Of a stretch of 64,000 nucleotides of DNA, positions 16,576 through 25,026 are shown one piece after another (position 1 is the first letter of the stretch; each line of letters starts with the position of its first letter). A program made the position numbers and the translations under genes. The notes under the pieces were generated by a model, which was given only the letters and a program-made list of their open reading frames with translations, was not told the origin of the DNA and did no database searches. Source of the DNA: Anaerolineaceae bacterium UBA1363 (GTDB lineage: Bacteria; Chloroflexota; Anaerolineae; Anaerolineales; Anaerolineaceae); NCBI GenBank assembly GCA_002306055.1, contig DBRR01000030.1, positions 1-64,000 of the forward strand, in the 5' to 3' direction.

Positions 16576-17041
16576 TACGAATATTTGGATTGACCTCGAG
16601 AACGGCAAGATATTAGCCGATGTTTTCCGTCTTCCATACCAATTCTTCACCACTGATTTTGCGGTAGAGGAGTATATTCATCCTGGGTGGGCAACGCTTC
16701 AAGATTTGGGGTTGCAAACACATGGTCTTGAACCTGAATATGTGCTTGAATTAGTCCAGTTAAGGCAAACCCATCGTCAATTATCAGTTATCGACCTGGC
16801 AGCATTATTGCTTGCCAGGGCATTGGATGCAAGTTTGGTGACCGGCGACCGAAGACTTAATGAACTTGCCAAAGCGCAGGGGTTACCGGTTCACGGGGTG
16901 TTATGGATATTGGATGAAATGGTGATCCACCATGTTCTTACAGCAAACCAGGCAGCTGTTGCCCTCCGTGAAATGCTCGATCAAGGGGCAAGGCTGCCAG
17001 ACGGTGAATGTCAAATGCGTTTTGGTCGTTGGTCATTATGA
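16547..17041 (+). CDS. PIN-domain ribonuclease, probable toxin
   Basis: The 164-residue protein has the acidic PIN active-site set: Asp10 in VTDTNIWID, Glu41/42 in VEEY, Asp83 in VIDLAALLLARAL and Asp101 in TGDRRL. PIN proteins of this size are usually metal-dependent endoribonucleases and the toxic half of toxin-antitoxin pairs. The gene overlaps the XRE-ImmA gene by 29 nt, so the two are translationally coupled. GGGAGGTGGAGG lies 14-25 nt upstream of the ATG. The C-terminal HTH-like stretch after about residue 115 resembles the tail of DUF3368-type PIN proteins. Confidence 0.87.
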   Translation: MTLPSVLVTDTNIWIDLENGKILADVFRLPYQFFTTDFAVEEYIHPGWATLQDLGLQTHGLEPEYVLELVQLRQTHRQLSVIDLAALLLARALDASLVTGDRRLNELAKAQGLPVHGVLWILDEMVIHHVLTANQAAVALREMLDQGARLPDGECQMRFGRWSL

Positions 17042-17058
17042 CCAGAAAGGATATCCGA

Positions 17059-17256
17059 ATGAGTAAACCCAAAGGTACAATGCATAAGCCGGGTCAGAAG
17101 GCCCCGGAATCTGGACAATATGGCATAGTAGGACCAAAAGGCGGAAAAACTGGGACTGAAGTCACAGTTACTAAAGGCGAAACCTTGCCGCCAACGCCAA
17201 AACCCGGCCAGGGATTTATCCTGGTGGACAAGACCAAACACAAAGATGACATATGA
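17059..17256 (+). CDS. Small YjzC-like protein
   Basis: I choose ATG 17059, with GAAAGGAT upstream, giving 65 residues; earlier starts in the same frame lack a ribosome binding site. The sequence is Pro, Gly and Lys rich (MHKPGQKAPESGQYGIVGPK, then TVTKGETLPPTPKPGQGF). A KPGxKAPxSGxY start followed by a conserved GExxPPTPxPG stretch resembles the YjzC family of short basic proteins. Function is unknown. It lies 17 nt after the PIN gene and may be the third gene of that operon. Confidence 0.7.
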   Translation: MSKPKGTMHKPGQKAPESGQYGIVGPKGGKTGTEVTVTKGETLPPTPKPGQGFILVDKTKHKDDI

Positions 17257-17354
17257 TTTTGCCAAGGATGACGCCATCCAGGGCTTATTACGGATGAAGA
17301 CATTTGATGTTGCATTCAGGCAGAGGCTATTTTCATAAATGAGAACATGCCCAA

Positions 17355-17406
17355 TGTTATTATCATTTCAGTCTAAAATTGATAATAACAAAGCACTTAC
17401 TATGAT
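17355..17406 (+). promoter_or_regulatory. 11-bp inverted repeat with overlapping promoter
   Basis: TGTTATTATCA (17355-17365) and its perfect complement TGATAATAACA (17380-17390) are separated by 14 nt, without a T-run, so this is more like an operator than a terminator. The right arm supplies a -35-like TTGATA (17379-17384), followed 16 nt later by TATGAT (17401-17406). It lies about 135 nt upstream of the HigA-like gene and is a plausible autoregulatory site. Confidence 0.6.
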
Positions 17407-17541
17407 TGGGACCGACGCAAAAAATGAAGAAATCTGGATTTTTAGAGTTTAGATTTCTTTAGCGACAGATCTGATTAGTACAGGTAGATTAGTTCTTGCG
17501 AGCATTGATCATCTAGGCCTGAGAGATTCAAAGGATTTGGC

Positions 17542-17829
17542 ATGGAGGGAAGTAAATCGCCTAAATTTAGAGATTGGGAAACTGAAAAGATTAAGGACCC
17601 AGATTTCTTGGCTGCTGCCGAGGAATTGGAACCCGGCTACCAGGTTGCCCGGCTCCGCATGTTAAGGGGTTTAACTCAGGCTCAACTTGCTGAGATGGTT
17701 GGCACCCGGCAGCCTTCCATCGCCAGACTGGAAAATGGCTCAAGTACTCCGAGTTTATCCTTCCTTACCAAGATCGCTGAAGCGTTAGGTGCAAAGGTTG
17801 AATTTAAGTTGATTCCCGACACAAAATGA
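17542..17829 (+). CDS. XRE-family HigA-like antitoxin, apparently without partner toxin
   Basis: The 95-residue protein has a short N-terminal extension, then an XRE helix-turn-helix covering residues 35-90 (YQVARLRMLRGLTQAQLAEM, then TRQPSIARLENGSSTPSLSF). The form FLAAAEELEPGYQVARLR before the HTH is typical of HigA antitoxins paired with phage-derived Gp49/HigB toxins. No toxin frame can be read in the 285 nt upstream or the 220 nt downstream, so this is an orphan or the partner has decayed. AAAGGAT lies about 10 nt upstream of the ATG. Confidence 0.82.
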   Translation: MEGSKSPKFRDWETEKIKDPDFLAAAEELEPGYQVARLRMLRGLTQAQLAEMVGTRQPSIARLENGSSTPSLSFLTKIAEALGAKVEFKLIPDTK

Positions 17830-18049
17830 CCTTATGCGGGTTTTGATTGCCTGGAAGCTTGCCAGAAAAGACCCAATAAGGGTATACCTGGTTATAATTT
17901 GGCTAACAGTACCCACTACGCCTTTGCAATGAACGCGCACACCGAGGCGGGTAATTATTTAGCTCAAATTAATGGAATTAGCCTTTACTTGAAAATAATA
18001 AGAGAGGTATCACCATCTGTACAATTGTTTATGAATCCTCTGCCTGACA

Positions 18050-19774
18050 ATGAAAATTACCGAAAGCGCACTTAAATCTTTATCATCTCCCGAAAGCTAT
18101 GCTCGGGGGTATAAGCTGTATCAATCCAATGCAGTATTTGACACTTTCCGGCAGGGTGACCTTTTGATCGGAAAATGCGAAGGCAGCAGTGCGCCGTTTT
18201 ATCAAATCCATGTTCAATTGGATGAAGGCGGTATTCAGGAGGCATCCTGCACCTGTCCGTATGACTGGGGTGGTTACTGCAAGCATATCATTGCTTTAGT
18301 GCTCACCTACATCCATAACCCGGATACTTTTATCGAGCAGAAGAACATCGAAGAGCTGTTGGGGCAACTGGATAAAGGTGATCTGGTTCACCTGATCACC
18401 AAAATGGTAGATCAAAGCCCGGATTTATATTCATGGCTGCAAACTGCCATTCCAGCCGTGTCAGCCAAGTCCCAACCTGCCCAACAACGAAATAAGCGTA
18501 AAACAGAAGTATCAAAGACGGCATACAAGCGACAAATTCAAAGCATCTTGCGCAGTCTGCAAGGGTATCGCATGTCAGAAGCATACTGGATGATGGGTGG
18601 AATGGTCGACCAGCTGAATCACGTCCGAGACACAGCCTATGATTTTCTGGAAGCCGAGGATGCGCAAGGGGCGTTGGTAATCCTGACCACTCTTCTAACC
18701 GAGGTCGGTAGAAGTTTTGAACAGTTTGATGATTCCGACGGCGAGTTGGGTGGCTTTTTTAGTGAATTGGCCTTGCCACTTGTTGAAGCCATTCTGAGCG
18801 CTGACCTCAGCAAAACCGAACGCCGGAACCTGTTTAATGAGTTGGAACCTGTGATTAAAGAATTAAGTGCTTACGGGATTGATGATCTGGATGTGATCCT
18901 GGCCGCCCTGAATCTTGGTTGGTCGGAGGAAGTATTGGATGACCAGGAAGATTATGATTATGACGAAACCATCCTGACCGAAGCGAAATTAAATATCTTG
19001 GAACGTCAGAACCGGGTAGAAGAATATCTTAAGTTATGTCTTGAGGTTGGAGAATACCGGCGTTATATTCTCAAACAGATAGAATTAGGAGAGTTTGAAA
19101 AAGCGAAAGAAGTTGCCTGGAAAACCCTGACTCAAGCCAGTGATGCCTTGGTGATCGCCAAAGCGCTGCGAGACGCCGGGCATTTACCAGATGCACTGCG
19201 CCTGGCGGAGAAAGGGCTTGATTTGGATGGCAGCAAACATGCATTAGGCGCCTGGCTGGGACCCATTGAAGAGTCCCAGGGACAGATTGATAAAGCCATC
19301 CAAGCTTATCAGGTGGCATTCACCAGTCTACCTTCATTGGAACTTTACAGTATACTCAAGAAATTATCTGGCGCGAATTGGGAAAATTTACGATTGATTC
19401 TCATGCAAGTTCTTCAAGTTTCACACCGTACAGATGTGCTTGTCGATGTGTATCTTTCTGAAGAGGAATGGGACAAGGCGATCAGCATCGCCGATAAAGC
19501 TGGCGAATGGAATTATTCCCTGATTCAAAAAGTCGTGGATGCTGTTTTACCCTTTCGACCCGATTGGGTGATCCAGGCCAGCCGAAAACAAGCAGAAGGG
19601 TTAATCGCCAAAACCCAGAGTAAATATTATGCTATTGCAGCGAGCTGGCTGGCAAAGATGAAACAAGCTTACCTTGCCTCTGGCAGGAAAGAAGAATGGT
19701 CATCATACTTGGACGAGTTGAAAAATACCTATTCACGCCGGCCAGCATTACAAGCAGAATTGCGCAAGCTTTAA
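18050..19774 (+). CDS. SWIM zinc-finger protein with helical repeats
   Basis: The 574-residue protein has an N-terminal SWIM zinc finger: Cys67, Cys69, Cys77 and His79 in SCTCPYDWGGYCKHI, the CxCx7CxH form. A positively charged linker (KSQPAQQRNKRKTEVSKTAY) follows, then a long helical region whose pairs of helices around residues 290-570 look like TPR or similar repeats (ALRLAEKGLDLDGSKHALGA is one). SWIM domains bind nucleic acid or protein partners and occur with SWI2/SNF2 helicases or alone. Here no helicase is adjacent. The start ATG lacks a strong ribosome binding site. Confidence 0.8.
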   Translation: MKITESALKSLSSPESYARGYKLYQSNAVFDTFRQGDLLIGKCEGSSAPFYQIHVQLDEGGIQEASCTCPYDWGGYCKHIIALVLTYIHNPDTFIEQKNIEELLGQLDKGDLVHLITKMVDQSPDLYSWLQTAIPAVSAKSQPAQQRNKRKTEVSKTAYKRQIQSILRSLQGYRMSEAYWMMGGMVDQLNHVRDTAYDFLEAEDAQGALVILTTLLTEVGRSFEQFDDSDGELGGFFSELALPLVEAILSADLSKTERRNLFNELEPVIKELSAYGIDDLDVILAALNLGWSEEVLDDQEDYDYDETILTEAKLNILERQNRVEEYLKLCLEVGEYRRYILKQIELGEFEKAKEVAWKTLTQASDALVIAKALRDAGHLPDALRLAEKGLDLDGSKHALGAWLGPIEESQGQIDKAIQAYQVAFTSLPSLELYSILKKLSGANWENLRLILMQVLQVSHRTDVLVDVYLSEEEWDKAISIADKAGEWNYSLIQKVVDAVLPFRPDWVIQASRKQAEGLIAKTQSKYYAIAASWLAKMKQAYLASGRKEEWSSYLDELKNTYSRRPALQAELRKL

Positions 19775-19878
19775 CCCCAGGAATTTGAGAATAGTCTGAT
19801 GATCAATAGTGGAACAATTCGAAAATATCCCCCTGATCGTTAACTCTGCGGTAAAGCCGGCGCCAGGTCAACCCTACA

Positions 19879-20215
19879 TCAGCGGGAAAGTCTGCGGCAA
19901 GAGAATGCATCCCCTTTGATGGATTTTTCCCCCACGATCTCAGCCAAAATTAATGAAATAAAGTGTTGCCACTGTTTTGTGACCTCGATCAGATAAGATG
20001 TGAAACCAGATCGGGAGGATAAAGCAAAACGAATGTGACGATCTCCCAACTCGGGCTTGACACGCTCTGCCTCTCTCTCCAATTCTGCCAGAATATTAAC
20101 AGCCGCTGTTTGCTGGTCCGTTTGCATTCCACCAGGATCGCGTCCTTCTCACCCAACCCAGCGAGATCGATCTCCTCATTTGCAATCCACAAGCTGTCAC
20201 TCCAGCTGGATTATT
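19879..20215 (-). pseudogene. Frameshifted relic of a DUF234-type ATPase C-terminus
   Basis: On the minus strand one frame reads SDSLWIANEEIDLAGLGEKD followed by AILVECKRTSK. A second frame then continues NILAELEREAERVKPELGDR and ALSSRSGFTSYLIEV. Together they match the C-terminal nuclease-like domain (DUF234) of the archaeal-type ATPase family, in which EIDLVG and ECKWTxKP are conserved. A frameshift near 20090-20110 separates the halves and the upstream ATPase domain is missing. The rest of the 19775-20498 interval has no gene. Confidence 0.72.
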
Positions 20216-20453
20216 CCATGACTGTCTCGGCTATCGTAAACTGATCATTGGGGTTGGCTCGTGTACACTGCCAGTTATTGTGGCTTTGATCGCCATGGTA
20301 ATAATGAATTTCTGGATGCTGAATACCCATGCCGAAAGCCAAAAATAATTCCTGAGATTGCGAGCTTATGAAGAGGCTTGAACCTCATTACATTGTTCAA
20401 AACTCCCCGTTAAAAATAGTAACCGAAGCCTATGTTAAAATGAGAGTACTGTA

Positions 20454-20472
20454 TACTATTCTTAAAATAGTA
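20454..20472. promoter_or_regulatory. Inverted repeat upstream of the LuxR/MalT-like gene
   Basis: TACTATT (20454-20460) and AATAGTA (20466-20472) form a perfect 7-bp inverted repeat around 5 nt, and a further AAATAGTA half-site lies at 20414-20421. TATACT at 20452-20457 could be a -10. The arrangement could be a regulator binding site about 30-80 nt before the start codon. Low confidence, because AT-rich DNA gives such repeats by chance. Confidence 0.35.
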
Positions 20473-20498
20473 GAGCGTAAAAACTGAGGAAATATTGC

Positions 20499-23291
20499 AT
20501 GAAAAACTTCAACGAATTTCCTTTGCTTCAGATCAAGATGGTGACACCATTAATCAAGAATAATCTGGTTCATCGCAGCCATCTGATCGATAGAATTGAA
20601 AAGGGAATTGAGTATGGGTTTGTCCTGGTATCTGCACCTCCCGGTTATGGAAAAACCACCCTGGTTGCAGATTGGGCACATCATAGCAAGACTCCTGTTG
20701 CCTGGTTATCACTCGACGCATACGATAACGACCCGTTGATCTTTAGTCGTTACATTAAGCAATTGCTGGATAAAACCTTTTTTTCCATTAACCACTCTCA
20801 ATTATCCCTGCCATCGGAGATTGATTCAAATGGCAATTATCCTGCCACATTGGCAGCTCTTATAAATAACTTTTCAGAATCAACAACCGATTTCACTCTT
20901 ATTCTTGATGATTATCACAATATCAAAAATAAGCAAATCCATGAAAGTATCATCTACCTTTTAGATCATTTTCCCGACCATTTACGGCTGGTCATTATTA
21001 CCCGGTCCGATCCTCCTTTCCCCCTGGCCCGTTTACGCGTTAATCACCGCATCACCGAACTACGTGCCGAGGATCTTGCTTTTTCATTACAAGAAACAAA
21101 CCAGTTCCTCAACCAAATCAGGCAGCTCAGTCTGCCAGAACAAGCCGTAGAGCAGTTCTACAAAAAAACTGAAGGGTGGATAACCGGATTACAGCTTGTA
21201 TCCCTCACGAATATTGACGAGAAATTGGTGCAAACGGAAGACATAACCATCACTTCCAATGCAAATTTGACGCTGGAATACATCGTTGAGGAAGTTATCA
21301 GACAGCAACCCGTTGAAATCCAGAATTTTTTATTGCGTACCTCAATCTTAACCACTCTCTGTGGACCCCTGTGTGATTACATTCTTAAGCCATTTGAGCC
21401 AACTTCCAATAGCCGTGAACTACTAAATGAACTCTATCATTCCAATTTATTCCTGAACACTTTAGACCCGGAAGAAACTTGGTACCGCTATCATCCTCTT
21501 TTTGTCACGGCTTTGCGACAGATCCTCACAGAAACTCATCGAGAGGAAATACCCATCCTATATACACGGGCTATTAGTTGGTGCGAAGAAAACGGTTTGT
21601 ATGACGCTGCTCTTACTTACGCAGAATGTATTGACGATAAGTCCAAACTGGTTGAACTTATGGAAACATACGCTTTGGAGGCAATCAGACAAAACCGCGT
21701 CTTGGATATCATTGGGCAAATTAACAGAATAGACCGGAAACTTATGGCTTCCAGCCCCTTATTGAGCCTACTTTATTCCTGGTGGTCTTTACTATCCTTT
21801 GATTTTGAGACTGGTGAAAACTGGTTGGACAAAGCCAGCGAATTATTGGAGGCTCTTAGCCCAGATTCAAAATTGAAACCTTTTGAAAATGAAATTTGGG
21901 CGCTGATAGCCGCTGCAAAGTCCCTTATTGCCGCTGCCGAGTGCGATACGAATAAATCGCTGGAGCTTACAAGGCAAACCATGCGCCTGCTGTCAGATGA
22001 GAATAATTTTACACAAAGCTTTGCTCTGTTAAATCAGGGAATTACGCTCTCTATCAATGGTCAACTGACAGAAGCCATTCGCGTTTTGCGCAAAACGATC
22101 ACCTCTGGAGAAAAATCCGGCAATTGGTTCGCGATGATGATTGCCCGTAGCAACCTGGGAGAAATATTGATTGACAACGGGCAACTCGATCAGGCAATGA
22201 TTATTTTTCAACAGTCCTTAAAATTTTCATCCGCTGCGTCCGGAAAATATTCTGCGCTTGAAAGCTTATTTTATAAAGAGATTTCCGAGATCTATTTGGC
22301 AAGAAATCAGCTTGATGAAGCACAGCAATATTTACAAAAAAGTATCGAAAAGAGTGGAGATTCCTTTCTATCATTCAACGAATTTGATACCCATATTCGC
22401 ATGGCGCATCTGTATCAATGCCGGGGAGATTTCTCAAAATCAAAAAATGAACTGACGCTTGCCAGGCAGCTTTCCATCACGAGTCAGGCAAAATTAGACG
22501 ATTTGATTCTCGACTTAAATGAAGTGAAGTGGGCTTTGCAGAGAGGGCAGATTTCAACCGGTCTGAAATTGATGCAAAAACTTGGGCTTGATGAAAAAAC
22601 CAGTCTGAAAGACCTGAGAAGTATCCCGTTTACGATAGCAGACAATGCTCTAATACTTATTGCCCGGAGCTTGCTCACCCAGGGGCGCTTACAACACGAT
22701 CCAATAAAACTATACACGGCAACAGAGAAACTCAATGAACTCATTCCATTGTTGGTTGATGCGGGTATGACCGAGCATTTGATTGAAGTTTACATCTTGC
22801 TTTCACTGGCATACCATGAACTCAACAAAGACGATGAAATGCTCACAGCATTGAATTCTGCTCTGAAAATTGCCGAGCCTCAAGAATTTCGACAATTGTT
22901 TTTGGACGAGGGTATTCCCATGTCGCAAGTGTTGATTCATTATCTGGCAGCTCTAAAGCAAAACAAAATTAAGGACAAGTTGCCCAGCAAAGCCTTCGTG
23001 GCTGATCTTCTCTTCCGCCTGACAAATAAAGGCGTCGATATAAAAAAGAGCAAAAAAGAGGCTGAAGAAGAGTCGGAAATGAATTTTTTGATCGTCGAGT
23101 TGCTGACCAACCGGGAAATTGAAGTAATGCAATTAGTAGGCAAAGGATATTCCAACAATGAAATTGCCTTGGAACTTCATATTTCCGTAAATACGGTGAA
23201 GAGGCACCTGAACAATGCCTTTACGAAGTTAGGGGTTTCCACCCGCACCCAAGCCGTTCGAGTTGCCCAACAGCAAGGGTTTATCAATTGA
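20499..23291 (+). CDS. MalT-like LuxR-family ATP-dependent transcriptional regulator
   Basis: The 930-residue protein is a large STAND-type regulator. Walker A APPGYGKTT lies at 46-54 and Walker B LTLILDDYHN at about 127-137, followed by the MalT-type motif DHFPDHLRLVIITRSDPPFP. Residues 400-850 are TPR-like helical repeats (TEAIRVLRKTITSGEKSGNW is one), the probable effector-sensing part. The C-terminal LuxR HTH (LTNREIEVMQLVGKGYSNNE, then NTVKRHLNNAFTKLGVSTRT) binds DNA. Its inducer and target cannot be read. The next genes on the same strand (CrtO-like acyltransferase, VTT protein, radical SAM enzyme) are candidate targets. Confidence 0.93.
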   Translation: MKNFNEFPLLQIKMVTPLIKNNLVHRSHLIDRIEKGIEYGFVLVSAPPGYGKTTLVADWAHHSKTPVAWLSLDAYDNDPLIFSRYIKQLLDKTFFSINHSQLSLPSEIDSNGNYPATLAALINNFSESTTDFTLILDDYHNIKNKQIHESIIYLLDHFPDHLRLVIITRSDPPFPLARLRVNHRITELRAEDLAFSLQETNQFLNQIRQLSLPEQAVEQFYKKTEGWITGLQLVSLTNIDEKLVQTEDITITSNANLTLEYIVEEVIRQQPVEIQNFLLRTSILTTLCGPLCDYILKPFEPTSNSRELLNELYHSNLFLNTLDPEETWYRYHPLFVTALRQILTETHREEIPILYTRAISWCEENGLYDAALTYAECIDDKSKLVELMETYALEAIRQNRVLDIIGQINRIDRKLMASSPLLSLLYSWWSLLSFDFETGENWLDKASELLEALSPDSKLKPFENEIWALIAAAKSLIAAAECDTNKSLELTRQTMRLLSDENNFTQSFALLNQGITLSINGQLTEAIRVLRKTITSGEKSGNWFAMMIARSNLGEILIDNGQLDQAMIIFQQSLKFSSAASGKYSALESLFYKEISEIYLARNQLDEAQQYLQKSIEKSGDSFLSFNEFDTHIRMAHLYQCRGDFSKSKNELTLARQLSITSQAKLDDLILDLNEVKWALQRGQISTGLKLMQKLGLDEKTSLKDLRSIPFTIADNALILIARSLLTQGRLQHDPIKLYTATEKLNELIPLLVDAGMTEHLIEVYILLSLAYHELNKDDEMLTALNSALKIAEPQEFRQLFLDEGIPMSQVLIHYLAALKQNKIKDKLPSKAFVADLLFRLTNKGVDIKKSKKEAEEESEMNFLIVELLTNREIEVMQLVGKGYSNNEIALELHISVNTVKRHLNNAFTKLGVSTRTQAVRVAQQQGFIN

Positions 23292-23577
23292 CCTAAGCCG
23301 TAGCGGTATCAAATTAACACCAAGATAGCACTTCTGTTTCAAGACAATTATTCCGAATTCCATTAATCTATTAATAGTAAATCTTAAACAAATCAATGTT
23401 CTGCAGATTTTGTGCTGGCGGAAGGAGGCGGAATAATATCTAGCATTGCAAATCTGGTAACTTTCTTGAGTGCCTGAGAATTCTTGCAACCATCCAGGTG
23501 GTCTCTCAGACGAAATAAAATGATATGAGTCGTTACATCGATGATTACATGAAGAATCAGGAAGTAAAATAGGCCTT

Positions 23578-24135
23578 ATGAGAATCATTTTCTTGTCGAA
23601 GACTGCAACAATTATCCTGGATATTGTCGCTTGGATATTATTCCATTTAAGCATTGGGTATACCTTTTCCAAGCTGCCAATTGAACTTTTTGACCCTGAG
23701 AAAAAGTGGTTTCAAACAAAACCATGGGAAAAAGGAGGCGAAATCTATCAAAAGATTTTTCGCGTTAAAAGTTGGAAGAAGTTGATACCCAGTGGCGCTG
23801 CGCTCTATCGTGGTGCTTATGAGATCAAACACATAACCGAATATTCAGTAGAGAATGTCAGATTATGGGTAAAGGAGAGTTGTCGGTCAGAATTTTGCCA
23901 TATCGTTATGATTTTGCCGGGTTTCTTGTTCTTTCTTTGGAACAGCGTTGAAGCAGGCATGTGGATGGTGGCTTATGCATTCCTGAACAATTTGATTCCA
24001 ATCGTGATGCAGCGATACAACCGCCCCCGTGTAAACAGGCTTTTGGCACAACTTGAGGAAAAATCAAAACAGAAGTGCGAGAGCGCAACGTTGGCATATG
24101 AACCACAAACGGTGCTTATTGATTCATACGAATGA
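23578..24135 (+). CDS. CrtO-like membrane acyltransferase (glycosyl-carotenoid type)
   Basis: The 185-residue protein has an N-terminal transmembrane segment, then KPWEKGGEIYQKIFRVKSWK and LWVKESCRSEFCHIV, a central hydrophobic pair, and the family's closing motif IVMQRYNRPRVNRLL. These match CrtO, the glycosyl-4,4'-diaponeurosporenoate acyltransferase of staphyloxanthin synthesis, and its many uncharacterised relatives. No carotenoid genes are nearby, so an acyl transfer to another lipid is equally possible. The 286 nt before it hold no gene. It is followed by the VTT gene after 115 nt. Confidence 0.75.
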   Translation: MRIIFLSKTATIILDIVAWILFHLSIGYTFSKLPIELFDPEKKWFQTKPWEKGGEIYQKIFRVKSWKKLIPSGAALYRGAYEIKHITEYSVENVRLWVKESCRSEFCHIVMILPGFLFFLWNSVEAGMWMVAYAFLNNLIPIVMQRYNRPRVNRLLAQLEEKSKQKCESATLAYEPQTVLIDSYE

Positions 24136-24250
24136 TTCAAGCTTCTGCCACCGCAGTGCTGCAGTTTCGGTTTCTGCAACACTCTGGCAGGAGGCATCCT
24201 CTTTTACATAGTTTTGCAACCGTTCGTTCAAACGGAGATTACAGGCAAAC

Positions 24251-24817
24251 TTGGAAAAAAGCGCAGAAAAAACCCCCAGCAAGAAATGGTACACGCTTGT
24301 ACCCATGGCTATATTTATCATTGTTGCGATCATTTTTGCGATTAACTTTGATATCACAAAAATGAACGATTTTTTACAGATGAACGAAGGCACCGGAATT
24401 TTCATATGCCTGGCTGTGTACCTTTTGCTTGGGGTTACACTAATCCCTTCAGAGCCGGTTACATTGATGGTCTTGGCCTGGAAGGGTCCCTATATTGCAC
24501 TGTTACTTGCAGTCATCGGAAATACTCTGGCAGCAATCGTGGAAATGCTCATTGCCGGGAAAATTGGGGATCTGTCAGATTTTGAAAAAAAGAAGGAAAA
24601 TCTACCATTTCACCTGGGCAAATTACCGATGAATTCCCCCGTTTTCTTGCTATTGGCTCGCATGTTACCAGGCTTCGGACCCAAATTTGTCAGCGTAGCA
24701 AGCGGTGTCTTTCATGTTCCTATCTTCACTTATTTATGGACGACTCTAACAGCTAACATTATTGGAGCAGTACTTGTCGTTTTTGGAGGCTATGGCTTGA
24801 TTAATCTGATCAAGTAA
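24251..24817 (+). CDS. VTT/DedA-type (TVP38/TMEM64) membrane protein
   Basis: The 188-residue protein has about five hydrophobic segments. The VTT core is readable: LLGVTLIPSEPVTLMVLAWK, then GNTLAAIVEMLIAGKIGD, and a re-entrant region LLARMLPGFGPKFVSVASGV with the conserved Arg-x-x-Pro-Gly. Such proteins are thought to scramble or move lipids across the bacterial membrane. The start is TTG 24251, with GGAG about 11 nt upstream; ATG 24305 is an internal alternative that would remove the first hydrophilic residues. A lipid role fits the neighbouring CrtO-like acyltransferase. Confidence 0.8.
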   Translation: MEKSAEKTPSKKWYTLVPMAIFIIVAIIFAINFDITKMNDFLQMNEGTGIFICLAVYLLLGVTLIPSEPVTLMVLAWKGPYIALLLAVIGNTLAAIVEMLIAGKIGDLSDFEKKKENLPFHLGKLPMNSPVFLLLARMLPGFGPKFVSVASGVFHVPIFTYLWTTLTANIIGAVLVVFGGYGLINLIK

Positions 24818-25026
24818 AAGCGTTTAGACCCCATCTGAACTGGTCGGATGTGACTAATTACGGATAAAGGTCTCACATCAATTTCTAAAAAATGCAAAGC
24901 GAATTAAAACCAAAATGACACTTTTGTATGAAGAGGTATCCAACCATAAGAGCTATACTGTAAATTAAACCAAGAGAAAAGCTGTCACGTGGCACAGCTG
25001 TTCAATGTAGCTAAAGGAGGCAAAAA

